From Cyclostephanos tholiformis (Eukaryota; Bacillariophyta; Thalassiosirophyceae; Thalassiosirales; Thalassiosiraceae): a DNA stretch of 19,268 nt. Where the stretch lies: NCBI GenBank assembly GCA_036939975.1, contig JALLPB010000243.1, positions 1 through 19,268 on the forward strand. The letters run 5' to 3'. The position numbers and the translations under genes were made by a program. This document shows positions 1 through 10,364 of the stretch, one piece after another. Numbering within the stretch: position 1 is the first letter of the stretch; the number at the start of each line of letters is the position of its first letter. Below the pieces are notes generated by a model. That model ran no database searches and had not been told where the DNA came from. It worked only from the letters and a program-made list of their open reading frames with translations.

Positions 1-23
1 TAAACGCGCAGAGCGATTTTAGG

Positions 24-88
24 GCGCAAGACTATTTGCGCAAATAAAGGCTTGCGCCGTTCATAAAGCGCAAAGATTTGCGCTGCGC
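24..88. repeat. Cluster of GCGCAA/TTGCGC motifs upstream of the HAD-like gene
   Basis: Five copies of GCGCAA or its complement lie within 65 bases: 24-29, 38-43 (inside the palindrome TTTGCGCAAA at 35-44), 52-57, 68-73 and 78-83. The last two form a perfect inverted repeat, AGCGCAAA (67-74) and TTTGCGCT (77-84), with a 2-base spacer. The cluster ends about 45 bases before the ATG at 130, so it could be a promoter element set or part of a 5' leader. A binding factor is not known to me; the motif resembles but does not equal an E2F site. Confidence 0.5.
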
Positions 89-129
89 AGCCTCTAAGAC
101 CACTCGATTTTACCTCTCTGGTGTAATAC

Positions 130-619
130 ATGCATGACCTCATGCCCCCCCACCTCTTCCTTCACTTCGACATCAACGAGACGATACTCGTCGGCGACGT
201 CGCCGGCGGCGACACCCTCGAGGATTGCCTCAACAAGATCATCGCTAAATGCGCATTCGTGTCGTCGTCTTCTCCGTCCGTTGACGCGCGCGACAACGTC
301 GTAGTCGATCGTCGATGTCGTCGTCGTTCTCGCGATGACACCGTCGCGTACGCAAATGAAAACGACGACGACGTCGACGACATCGACGCCGTTCGGGGAG
401 GACGCGGCGATTTTTCGGACGACTTCGCGCCCGTGCGATGGTGGGATGGCACACCGCTGACTATGCCCGACGGGGTGGGGGGGGGGGGGAGGATCCGCGG
501 GGTGGTCGGCATCGACGTCGACCTCGACGTGAACGTCGTCGTGGGCGACGACGACGTTGGACGTCGCCATCGTCCCAACCGCGACGATTGCGATCTCGGC
601 GAGGAATATTACGTCCCCC

Positions 620-651
<32 letters not shown>

Positions 652-2088
652 CCGCCTCCGCCGTTGTACACCGGGTGGACATGGCCACGCGGCACGCGTC
701 CCTACTATCGCACGAGGTACAAGGATGCGGCCAAGCGATTCACGAATCGCGACCATCACGGATCGATTTATCGTCCGGTCTACGACGCGTTGCATTCGAG
801 GCTTCTCCCATCGCGCGGCGTAAGGACGGGGGGGGAGGAGGGGGGGGGGGGGGGCGGGGGCGAGTACGACGACTGTCACGTCACACCGTTCGACGACTTC
901 GTACCGGCGTTCTTCCACGCCCTCGTGCACTACTTCCCGTCCGAGGCCGGGGGAGACGCGCGTCGCGATGACGACGATGACGACGACGATCCCTCCTCCC
1001 GCAAGCGTCGTTTGCCGCGTCCGCGTTCCACGACCCTGGTACTGCGCACGTTCGGATCCGACCTGCACCGCGTCGCTGATTGCGTTACCAAATTCGCGAG
1101 GGGGGAACATCCGTCATTCCCGAATTATCGCAATCGCGATTTGATATTCGGGGAGGGGGATATTGTGAATGGACGGTGGACAAATACCACCGTCGAAGGG
1201 AGGAGGGGGAGTACGAGGGATGGAGAGGGCGTGGGCGATGGCCATGACGGCGATGACGAAGATGAGGAAGAATACGAGGAGCGCGACAAAAAAGGGGAGG
1301 GGATAGGCGGAATGGACGAGGGGGGGGGAAGGTTGGTTTACGAATTGCATCATCAACTCGATGACGATCTATTTCGTCGACGTTACTCGGGGGACGACGA
1401 GGTACTCAATTTCCTGGAATCCAGGACTGTGGTGGGAATACTCGACGATTACGAGTTCTGGAGGGATAACAATCAGGCACCGTGGTCCGGGAAGCCGATC
1501 TGGTCAAGGAGGATGGCGGGGGGTAAGTCGAGAACTGGGGGGAACGACGCGGGAGGCGGTGGTGGTGGTGGCGGTGGCGTAGAGGGCATCTGCGGGGGAG
1601 GTGATGAGGGGGACGACTGTCGTCGTCGTCGTCGTCGTCGACGAAGATGTCCGATTCGTCACGATCATCATCATATCCTACTGGACGATAACATACACAA
1701 CGACCCGAACGATGGAATCGGCGCCGTTCGCGCCCCGATACCCGTAGAGGCGACGGACGAAACCAACGATGACAATTGTCGCGAGTATGATGTCATAACA
1801 AGGACGACGACTACGACGACGACAACAACAGCGACGACCCGCTCCTCTGCATCGTACGTTTCTCTTCGCGGGAACGACCTTCTCAAAATGCATGGCAAGC
1901 ACCTCATCCGCGTCCCGACCTTGCGTCCGCTCTTAGAAGACGATTGGTTCGTGCGCCGGATAGAGGACGCACGGTGGAGGATTTTTCTTGAGGAGGAAGA
2001 GGAGGAGAAGGAAGAGGAGGAGAAGGAAGAGGAGGAGGAGGTTGTGAAATGGAGTCAAGAGAGGCTTATCGATGGGAAGGTAGCGTAA
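130..2088 (+). CDS. HAD-like hydrolase family protein with homopolymeric tracts
   Basis: Predicted 652-residue protein. The first 45 residues carry a hydrophobic strand ending in DINET (residues 14-18), which fits HAD motif I with Asp14 as nucleophile; the second Asp of the classic DxDx(T/V) is Asn, as in haloacid dehalogenase-like FDxNET motifs. TLVLRTFGSD near residue 300 fits motif II, and ILLDDNIHND near residue 518 fits the acidic motif IV. Between these blocks are runs of Pro, Ser, Gly, Asp, Arg and Thr encoded by GTC/GAC-type triplet repeats and poly-G, and the C-terminus is a Glu/Lys run. The blocks resemble an uncharacterised eukaryotic HAD-like family; substrate and location are unknown. 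Met5 is an alternative start. Poly-G runs at 477-489 and 840-854 are places where the assembled frame could be wrong. The stop lies just before the next gene, to which it may be spliced. Confidence 0.75.
477..489 (+). repeat. Poly-G run (13 nt) inside the HAD-like CDS
   Basis: Thirteen consecutive G encode part of a Gly stretch. Such runs are prone to length errors in sequencing and in replication. The frame stays open here as given. Confidence 0.9.
840..854 (+). repeat. Poly-G run (15 nt) inside the HAD-like CDS
   Basis: Fifteen consecutive G, followed by C and five more G, encode a Gly run near residues 237-244. The frame is open across it in this assembly. Confidence 0.9.
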
Positions 2089-2187
2089 TAGAGATGAAAA
2101 AACTGCACATTGCTTTGCCTGCCGGCAAAAAAGTGTAGTGTCGACTCACGCATCTTCTTGCGTGATCTCGTTTCACCTTATTCTTAG

Positions 2188-3647
2188 ACTTCAATATCCG
2201 ATTCTCTCATCCTTTCCAACCGAAATCTGTCGGAGAATGATTTTCAACACAGCAACTTTTTTTCGCTCCCAAGGCCAACTTTGAAAATCATCGATCTGAG
2301 CCGCAACAGTCTGAAGCGGATTCCCGATGAAATATTCTTGTTCTCCACGACGCTGACCCACCTTGACGTATCTCGGAATTGTCTCCACGGACTTCCCACA
2401 GAAATCGGCTTTCTTTCCAACCTTGTTCAGCTGGTAGCGCTTTCGAACCATTTGAGATTGAGGCAGATACCATTGGATGCACTGGCGTCCCTTCGACAAT
2501 TGGAGATTCTTGATTTACGGTACAATCGAAAGCTGAAGCGAGTTGCACTCGAAACGTTGCAAAGTGCTCTCCTGCCCAACAATTCAAAGTTGCAAATACG
2601 GTTCACCGTGGTAGACTCGTCCTCATCATCTTCATCGGTGCATGGGGAGAAGGAGGAGTCCCAAGGAAAGAATAAGATGAAGCTGTCTGCCTGCGATCGT
2701 GACGCCACGGTCATCCGTTCGCAGCTCGAACCTTTATCGACTCCTCAGCTTCGTAAGCGCCTCGAACAATCATTCGGTGTGTCTCTCTCGGACAAAGGGG
2801 GCGAAAGAGAGCGTTCTTACGACAGAGAGTTTTTAATGAGAGCCCTGCTTGATTGCTATGAAATTTATGGCCCTCGTCGAGTTTGGAAGGCTAGGGGCAT
2901 CCCTGCGTCGCCTGAACGACTCGCATCCTTGCTGGCTGAGCTGGAAGCAATACCATGGCCGCGGACAACGCGAGAGCGTCCCAAGATCAGAGCGGAGTAC
3001 TACATGACACTCCAGAGACCAGGTAGTGGCAAGTCTGACAGCGCCAGGACTAGGAAGGAGACAGCAAAACTGACCAGGTACCGTAATCTGTTCGATTCGG
3101 CCGTTGAGGCGATGGCGGAGATTGATTCGACCTTTGCCGAGCGATTCACGGCCCTCGCCGTGACAAAAAATTTTGTCGGATCGCCCCACATAGACACTTT
3201 GAATGTCGGTCCGTTTTACGGACTGTCCCTGTGAGTGCCATCCACAGAAAATACATTTCATGTTGATTCTACCCATGCAGCTCTTCTCGATTCTCATCTG
3301 TTTCACTGTGTGCGAACATAGGGGTGATTTTACAGGGGGGGGATGTATTGCCGTCGAGTGTTCCTCTTTTGTAGTAGCAGAAGTCGATACCCATGGGAGA
3401 TTCGGCAAGGTTGACGGGCGGTTCCCCCATTGGGTCACACCATACGAAGGAACGAGGTACTCGTTGATATATGTGAGCATTATTGTGGGACAACATCAAT
3501 TATATCACAGACTTTTTTAAATCTCAAAGTTTTGTCTTCACACAGTATGTTACTTCAGGAACCATTGAGCCACAAACAACAGCTATCTTCCCTCCACCTC
3601 CTATCTCATTCATGAAAGAAGCGGCTGCGGCGACGGACAGGTTATGA
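2188..3647 (+). CDS. LRR protein with a C-terminal 2-oxoglutarate/Fe(II) oxygenase domain (spliced)
   Basis: Exons read as 2188-3230, 3322-3472 and 3546-3647, with introns GTGAGT..ATAG (91 nt) and GTGAGC..ACAG (73 nt). Joining them keeps frame and gives FYGLSL-GDFTGGG and SLIY-YVTSGTIEPQTT. About four leucine-rich repeats (for example LKIIDLSRNSLKRIP) lie at the start, then a Ser-rich linker, then LSTPQLRKRLEQ..DREFLMRALLDCY, which resembles a SAP motif. The C-terminal half has HID (3187-3195), a distal His in FPHWV (3428-3430) and Arg in GTRYSLIY (3455-3457), the iron and 2-oxoglutarate ligands of this oxygenase class. The hydroxylated substrate is unknown. No in-frame ATG precedes the repeats. 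The open frame starts after a TAG at 2185-2187 that can serve as a splice acceptor, so an upstream exon is needed: either a tiny one from the ATG at 2094 to 2132 (donor GTGTAG, 55-nt intron) or the HAD-like gene itself. Confidence 0.8.
3231..3321 (+). other. Intron in the LRR-oxygenase gene
   Basis: Donor GTGAGT at 3231, acceptor ATAG ending 3321, 91 nt, splitting a Leu codon after its second base. Unspliced, the frame stops at once (TGA 3232-3234). Spliced, the double-stranded beta-helix continues without a gap in the conserved GDF motif. Confidence 0.85.
3473..3545 (+). other. Intron in the LRR-oxygenase gene
   Basis: Donor GTGAGC at 3473, acceptor CACAG ending 3545, 73 nt, between codons. 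Splicing extends the last beta-strand into a Pro-rich tail ending at a TGA at 3645-3647. Without splicing an alternative tail of 15 residues after the Tyr codon would end at 3520. Confidence 0.75.
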
Positions 3648-4078
3648 TTCAGACAATGAAAAATGACTTGCTAATGAAGTATAAAAAGGAACACAAATCC
3701 GACCGCCCTCCTTCGCTTGTTTGGTCGACCCCGTCCCATCGTATCGACGTCGCCCTTTCACCAGTCGTTTAAGCACACTCTTGACTCGCAACTTTTGCCT
3801 CGATATGGTTGGGCTTGTCGTCTGTGGGGATGCAACATGCGTAAAGCGAGCGCTTCGTCACACGAAATGCCGGAGGCTGAATAAATGCGAAATAATATGA
3901 CTTATGTTTACAAAGCGATTTTAGATTTTCTATAAACTGGTGCGACTAGGTGGCAGGGATTTCCTTTCGCTGGCGTTCGATTCGTCGGTCTCTGCCATTC
4001 GTTGTCATGGTCGTTGTCTTAGTGACTCCATAACGGGGCGGACATAACTGCGGGGGGCCAAACATCTTTGAAACTTAC
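3648..4078. other. Convergent intergenic region
   Basis: The region lies between the 3' ends of the oxygenase gene and the minus-strand myosin gene. It holds a TATA-like TATAAAAA at 3680-3687 and a 32-codon ORF from the ATG at 3805 (stop at 3903), which I do not accept as a gene. The stretch 3946-3991 could be a last coding exon of the myosin gene on the minus strand if the GTAAGT at its apparent stop codon is used. Otherwise I see nothing in it. Confidence 0.5.
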
Positions 4079-7000
4079 TTACATTGAGATTGTGCCGATA
4101 GAGCTTTGGTCACAGTCAACACTGACAATAGTCATTGGAACTTTGTCTATCTTAGAGAGTAGAATGGGTTCGCAGAGGGAACAAACCTTCAACATTGCAT
4201 TATTGCTTCCTCCTCCATTACTTGCCAAGGTTGGGAAAAGGGTCTGCCTCAACGTTACATTACAACATTGTCGACACAAAGAGCGCCCACAATGAGTGCA
4301 ATTATGATGCCTCACAAACATGCCAAGCTTTGCTTTGCAATGCATGCAACGAAGTCTGCGAGGTGCAGGGATCTGCAACGTTGTTATTTCCGATAAAATC
4401 CGATGAAGGCTTCGAAGATCAGTCTTGCTGTCCCTAGTTAGCATATCCAGAGGATAGACATCATCAGAACCCATATCTGTCCACGAGGATTCCCAACTGG
4501 CGGGCTTTTTCCATTTCATATTGACTTGTGCGCCATGTCTCACAAGGAGTACCGCAGCTTCAATGTCATTGTGGTATAGCGCCAAGTGCAAGGCTACACA
4601 CCCACTCAATGATGCGGCATTGGGGTCTGCGCCTTTGACCAGCATAAGATGCAATGCTTCGTGATAAAACCCGAATTTCCTGGCGCCGTGGTTATGGCAA
4701 AATAGATGAACTGGAGTCTGTCCTCGCTTGTTGGGAATGCACGGGCTTGATCCGTGCTCAATAAAAAGGGGTATGAGTAAACCAGCATCTTCTTCAGCAA
4801 GGGATACGGCATGGTGCAGGGGGCTGTTGCCATCTCTGTCCTGATAATTGAGATCGGGAACAGATGGAAGCTTGGCTTTACACAGTAGCTCAGCGATAGG
4901 ACCTCGAAGTGAAAGAGACGTGCTAAAAAGCTGGGATTGTGAATGTGCCACTAAATGAAGTGGAGTGAACCAATTCTGATGATCAGCATTATTTACATCG
5001 GCTCCATGCGACAAGAGATGCTTCACAGAAATAAAATCACGTCTTTTTACGGCCAAGTGTAACGAACATAATCCTGCTCCATTTGGTATGTTCGGACTGA
5101 TTCCGCCCTCGAGGAGTATTCGCGTCATCTCTGGAGAGCCTGCGTAGTGCAATGCAGTGTTGCCGAAGAAATCTTGTGTATTTGCAACTGCACCATGGGA
5201 AAGGAGTAGTTTTGTACACACGAAATTGGAGCACAAGGCTGCAATGTGCAGAGGTGTACTGTATTCATGTTAAATAGCCGCAATGCAAAGAGTTAGCACG
5301 CTCAATGACATGACAACGCAAAAGGTGTCTTACTTACCGCCCTTTCGAGTCAGCGGAGTTGATGCCCAGCTCAATGCAGGATGTATTCTGAATTTCCTCC
5401 AATAGCATGTCTTTGTCATCGTCCAGAACTGCTCGGTGGAACGGTAGCTCCATTGATTGGATGTTTTGAATGAATGACGAATCCGAGGTCCTTTGGAGCT
5501 GCATGTTAACATACTCGTCAGTATTGTCCATCGAGCTGCCAGGCAGCGAAGTCTGAGAATATTCCATTTGAGGTAGGTCTTCCACCTCTGAGTCAAGCAG
5601 ACTCAGCGAATTAGGATAAAACCCAATGCTTTTAGTCAGAGACGATCTTAAGTCAGTAGGAGAAAAATAGATGGACCTATCGAGAGGCAATGACTCATCT
5701 AATGTGACCATCAATGGCAGCGACGATTGTACACTGCGACCGCTCCCTTGCAATGATTCAACCATTTGTCGAAGAACTTGAAGTTCATGGTTTTTCTTTG
5801 CAACCTCTCGGGACAACACGCGTATTATGTCCTCCTGCGAAGCAGTAGTCTCTGCAGTTGTGCATAAATCAGTTTTGTGAATTGTGTTACAGTTGTGCCC
5901 AGTCTTCATTACGTTTTCTACCTGTTGTTTCATATGACCCAGTTTTATGCCTATCCTAATATCCCGCTCAAGCGAGATGTGTCGAGCTCGAACTTTTCCG
6001 CCCCTCCAAAATCTTTGACACCATATTGCAATGTAAAGGACGTTCTGATAATCAATCCATGCGCAGTAAGCCCGCCATTGCTTTTGGATTATAATTGCCC
6101 GTTTATGAAACCTCAGCTCACGAACGTAGAGACTCGCAATAAACTTTCTGGTGGCACATTGCAATGTCAAGACTGATCCTAGGATAAGGTAAAATGTGTT
6201 CTGACAAAGGAATGATCTTGTTCGTGCCTGGAGTATAATTGCAGCATCGTTTAGTGTAGCGTTGCGGAATTTCTCTAGAGCATCGAATGCAGTCGTTCGA
6301 AGGTAAACCTTAGATGTTCCAATCTGAATCCCCCACGACAGAAGGTCAGAGATGTTTTCATTTTTAGTTCGCTGTCTCAACTCATTCTCTAACCTATTCG
6401 CTATCAAGCTAATCAAGAATCGGCATATTGATTGATGTTCAATATGTGTTCGCGGCCTCTGACTTAATTTTTTACAAACAATCGGCCGATAGCGTTGGAT
6501 GAACGCTGCATGAGGATATCGCATGGCGAATCCAGATCTTGCTATTTTCATGGCAGGAATCACGCCAGCACAGTTTAATTGGTGAGCAACAAGAGATTTG
6601 TCGAAATGATTCGCCACCAGTTGATCATTGGGTTTGAGGCATCTAATGTAATGGGGCTCAGTAGTTGCTATCCTAGATCGCAATTCATTGAGTTGTAACG
6701 TGAACTGACCACAAACTGTTCTAGGTGACCGTTTCAACGGTACGAGGTCATCATCTCCCGGAGAAACTTTAGTAGTCGAACTATAATCATCAATTATAGA
6801 CGCCAGCCTTTTTATCAAAGAAATTGATGATGAAGCCAAAAGTTGAGAGGCATTTTTTGGCAATTCGTCCTTGTTTTTGACTAGGAAACTTTCGCTGTCA
6901 TATTCAACTTCTCCGGCGTAGTGAACGATGGAAAACTTCCCCTTTGACTTTTGCATCTGAGTCGCAGCAAAAAAGGTGTTCTTTTCACATGCGTCGTAAA

Positions 7001-10000
7001 TCGCATTAGCAAAAGTTTGGTCTGTGCGTCTTGGTAGGCGGCATTGTTCGTCTAACACTGAGAATATCCCCAATCGCTTTGCTTCAATCAAATCTAACGC
7101 TTCTTGGTTGTCAGGGAATTCTATGTTTGACCACTCGATCCCTTCTTGTTCGTACTCAGCCTGCTCGGCTTTAAAGACAAATCGATTGAACTGTTGTTGA
7201 AGTGCCTCATTGCAATAGTTGATGCAGATTTGTTCAAAGGAATTTGTATCAAAGGATTCGAAGCCAAAAATGTCCAACACACCTACGGTAGCCACATCAT
7301 AAACCTTGTCATTCGTCCCATTAGCCTCTCGAACTTCAATCGACTTGTTTATCCTTCTTACAATGTAAGTAAACAACGCACCATAGATTGCCTTGGCAGT
7401 GGCTTCTAATGCCTTTTGTGCCTGGCTAGATGATAACCGTTTCATCAGAACCTCTCCTCTCGCTTCTATCATGCTTGCGGTCAACGCCATGTTGAGTGCG
7501 TCCTCAGATACACCCAACAAGTGTGATAATGCTCCCGATGTTCCATCTTTGTCATTAATTAAACAATCATCGTTTCCGTTATTAATAAAATGCAAGTTTG
7601 ATGAATGCAACAATGCTGATATCACAGAAAATATCCCATCTTGCTCCTCTTGTGAAAACCCAACAGTATTCATTGCGGTTCGCAGTTCCCCGTAAGTGTC
7701 GGAATCATCGACGCCATCACGTCTGTCGAACGTGCCAGAGATGGAGGTCATGCTGAAATCCATGACCGTCAATGGAGTCCTACCCTGACCGAAATTTGAC
7801 GTGAGCATGTACCTTTTTTTATCTTTGATACTCATCCCATATGGAGATAATATCTCGTAAAATATATGATAATTTCTTTCACCGGGATTAACGGAAACAA
7901 GTCGCACCTTCTCCAGCAAATAAAAGTCGATCGTGGCCCCAAGCAACGTTCCACGCTCCATGGTTGACTTGAATTTCTTTCCGGCCCGGAAACTCATTTC
8001 GATGAATTTCCCGAATCTGCTGCTGTTATCATTTCTGATGGTCCTAGCATTTCCAAATGACTCTAGGATGGGATTCGACTGCAGCACTTGTGTTTCTACG
8101 CCTGGACCGCCACGAGCTGCATCGTGCTTCGCCCCACTGCTGGACGTAAGTCGCTGGGATAGTATTGAGATGTATCTCATGATAATTTTCGTAGTCACTG
8201 TTTTGCCAGCACCGCTCTCGCCGCTAACGAGGATGGACTGATTGTACGGGGAAAGTTCTCCCGTCGCCATCATGCCACAATGACTGTCACGCTTATCGAA
8301 ATTACGTAACATGCTACTATAAGCACGCTCAGCAACAGCATACACATGGGGAGGGGGCTGCATTCCCCCCCTCCCCTCCTTTTGGTCCTGCCTTCGTCGA
8401 CCATTCGCACTATACGCATCATCACAGTCACTCCAGTACAATTCCATCACGTCGCGCGTGTATAAATGATCCAAGTGTTTGAACGGATTAAGGGCCAATA
8501 GAATCTTACCGGTATTTGTATAGATGATATCTTTTCTATAGCGCGTGACTAAGGCGTGCACAATTGAAGGTTCGTGCAAATGAATCATCTCCACCAGATC
8601 CCACGGAGGCATCCCGCAAGTTCCTCCATTGACAGGGGCGGCATCCAACGGTTGCGATATGGACGTCGGCGACGGGGAGGGCAGAAAGGCAGGTGATGTT
8701 GACCACCACGTATTATCCATCAGAATGTGCGCGCCGTCGTTGTACCTCTTGGGTACGGTAAATGTATGTCCATTGATATTCGTCGGCGAATCCGGGTCGT
8801 CTATCGTCACTGCCACCGAATCATCAGACACTCCATTGCTGGAATGCAGGCAGCCGCGTATCCAATCCCATCCGCTTCCTTGCAAGGTTCCGTTCTCAAT
8901 GAGAACAGACGCGTGTATCCATACGGGAGTGCCTCCGTGTCGGATTGTATCGGATTTGTTGCCTTTCTTCAAATTGATTTTTTCCGATGAAGGGAGTTCG
9001 ACTGCGTTGCCAACCTTATCCACGGGCTTGGAAAGTAGTTTTTGCTTGGCTTGTCTGGCATGATGGAGCGTATGTACTTTGGTTGGATTATTCCTCACAC
9101 GAGTAACTTTCGACGAGACATCTATTGTCGATTGGGCCACAAGTGCCTTGGAAGCACTTGATCGCTGATCAGCGGGTTTTCTTGCCCAACAAGATGACAG
9201 GCCATTATTATTGACTTCGCTTAACGTAGAAGGCGGCGTCAAGTCATGAATCGATACGTTGTTACCATGTAAACAATTTGTGGATGTAATATTTTTGAGT
9301 TTGTTCTGATGTAATTTGTCGCGGTGAGGCATTTCTTTCAGGCTAATGGAATCCTCAGACGTCTTCTCTGATGTTACTTCGGATCCACTTGTTCGCTGAT
9401 CAGCAGATTTTCTTGCCCAGCGAGATGCCGGGCCAATATTATTGACTTCACTTAACGTAGAAGGCGGCGTCGTCAAGTCCGATGAATGAATCGATACGTT
9501 GCTCTCATGTAAATTATTTGTGCGTGAAATATTTTGGAGTTTGTTCTGATGTAATTTGTGGCGGTGCGGCATTTCTTTCCGGCTGATGGAATCCTCATGC
9601 GTCTCCTCTCCAGCTACTTTGTGAGAAGATGATGAGCGTTGCGGGGACCGTGCCTGATTGGTTACGATATTGATGGCATCATTCGATAGTAAATCAGACC
9701 GTTGTGATAGAGAACCGTTAGTAAAATTTTTCGTCCCTGGACGTTTTGATCGATACGCCGACAAAGTATCGAAATCTCGAACTAGTGTCGAATCATTTGA
9801 TTTCGCTGACCTAGTCCCAATACCGCCGCGATCTGAACATTCACCTTCAAGTTGATTATCGTCCGTTACGATAACTGGCTCGTGGGATAATTGACCTTGT
9901 TCTCCCGTCGCCTGTTGGCTCAGGCGATCCTCCATCGTCGTCGAAATCTTCGACATTATTCGCGAGGCTCCAATTCCGCACGTTGGTTTGTTCGTACGTG

Positions 10001-10364
10001 AGGCAGCATGCGAATTGACGCTCCCACTCTGCATCGTGCCATTGGTATACTGAAACCAAGAGTCCTCACTGACATCCGCTGACTTATTTTCGTTGCAAGC
10101 GCCGTACGTCCTTGAAATCGCCGGCGGAGAAGGAGGGGCTACCCGCGACGACGACCGATCTCGTTGCGAAGGTCGCCGCGATTCCGCCATCGTTTTGGAA
10201 GCGGCGGCCGATTTGGGAGGTGTGATCAGGGGGGGGGGGGGGACGACGGGTGCGAACGGGGCGACGCCGCGGCACCCGTTGCGGATATCGTCCCAATCTT
10301 CGCCGCAGCGGCAAGTCTCGCCACCGACGATGATACGTCCGGCTCGACGGCTCGCGCGGGGCAT
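4079..10364 (-). CDS. Unconventional myosin with ankyrin repeats and FYVE-like zinc finger
   Basis: Two exons, 10364-5338 and 5258-4079, joined across a 79-nt intron, give about 2,068 residues. The motor is complete in motifs: P-loop GESGAGKT (about residue 715), switch I NSSRFGK (about 780), switch II DIFGFE (about 1029) and HYIRCLKPND before the converter. IQ-like helices (about 1376-1450) and a short coiled coil (about 1510-1545) follow. The second exon supplies roughly seven ankyrin repeats and a Cys/His finger with RHHNCTHCG, matching the FYVE core R(R/K)HHCRxCG; the usual WxxD is not evident. About 580 residues of Ser/Asn-rich sequence precede the motor, with an SH3-like segment near residue 478-560. 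FYVE fingers usually bind phosphatidylinositol 3-phosphate, so an actin motor for endosomal membranes is the inference. The start is uncertain: a better-placed ATG at 10504 lies in another frame upstream of a poly-G run. The exact myosin class needs a tree. Confidence 0.9.
5259..5337 (-). other. Intron in the myosin gene joining motor/tail to ankyrin repeats
   Basis: On the minus strand the donor is GTAAGT at 5337 and the acceptor ACAG ends at 5259, 79 nt, phase 2. The join restores an Arg codon and completes the first ankyrin signature, SKGR-TPLHIAALCSNF. This shows that the downstream ankyrin/FYVE ORF is part of the myosin gene and not a separate gene. Confidence 0.9.
9138..9608 (-). repeat. 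Imperfect 240-bp tandem duplication in the myosin N-terminus
   Basis: Minus-strand units 9608-9369 (80 residues) and 9368-9138 (77 residues) encode near-copies: both contain DSIS-KEMPHR-KLHQNKL, then PPSTLSEVNN, then WARK-ADQR. The second copy lacks three residues near SIH(SS)DLT. The DNA copies sit exactly 240 bp apart at their 5' part. They lie in the low-complexity region before the motor and have diverged at several sites, so the duplication is not fresh. Confidence 0.9.
10229..10242. repeat. Poly-G run (14 nt) in the 5' part of the myosin gene
   Basis: Fourteen G on the plus strand read as poly-C in the myosin mRNA and encode Pro. Two different minus-strand frames meet here, so the run length decides the N-terminus. 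Confidence 0.9.

Noticed and set aside
94..1110. Long antisense open frame (338 codons, minus) across the HAD-like gene
   Set aside because: It is the mirror of GAC/GTC triplet repeats, with low-complexity Val/Arg/His content; the plus frame carries the recognisable HAD blocks.
1523..1580. GTAAGT inside the HAD-like CDS as a splice donor
   Set aside because: There is no good acceptor with a pyrimidine tract nearby, and the frame stays open across it, so an intron is not needed.
3680..3903. TATA-like box at 3680 followed by a 32-codon ORF starting MVGLVVCGDA
   Set aside because: The start faintly resembles a small-GTPase beta strand but the P-loop is absent and the frame stops at once; it lies between convergent genes.
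12..3924. AGCGATTTTAG present at 12-22 and 3914-3924
   Set aside because: A shared 11-mer is expected many times by chance in a window of this size.
3975..3983. GTTCGATTC resembling a tRNA B box
   Set aside because: No matching A box, acceptor stem or anticodon arm could be placed upstream.
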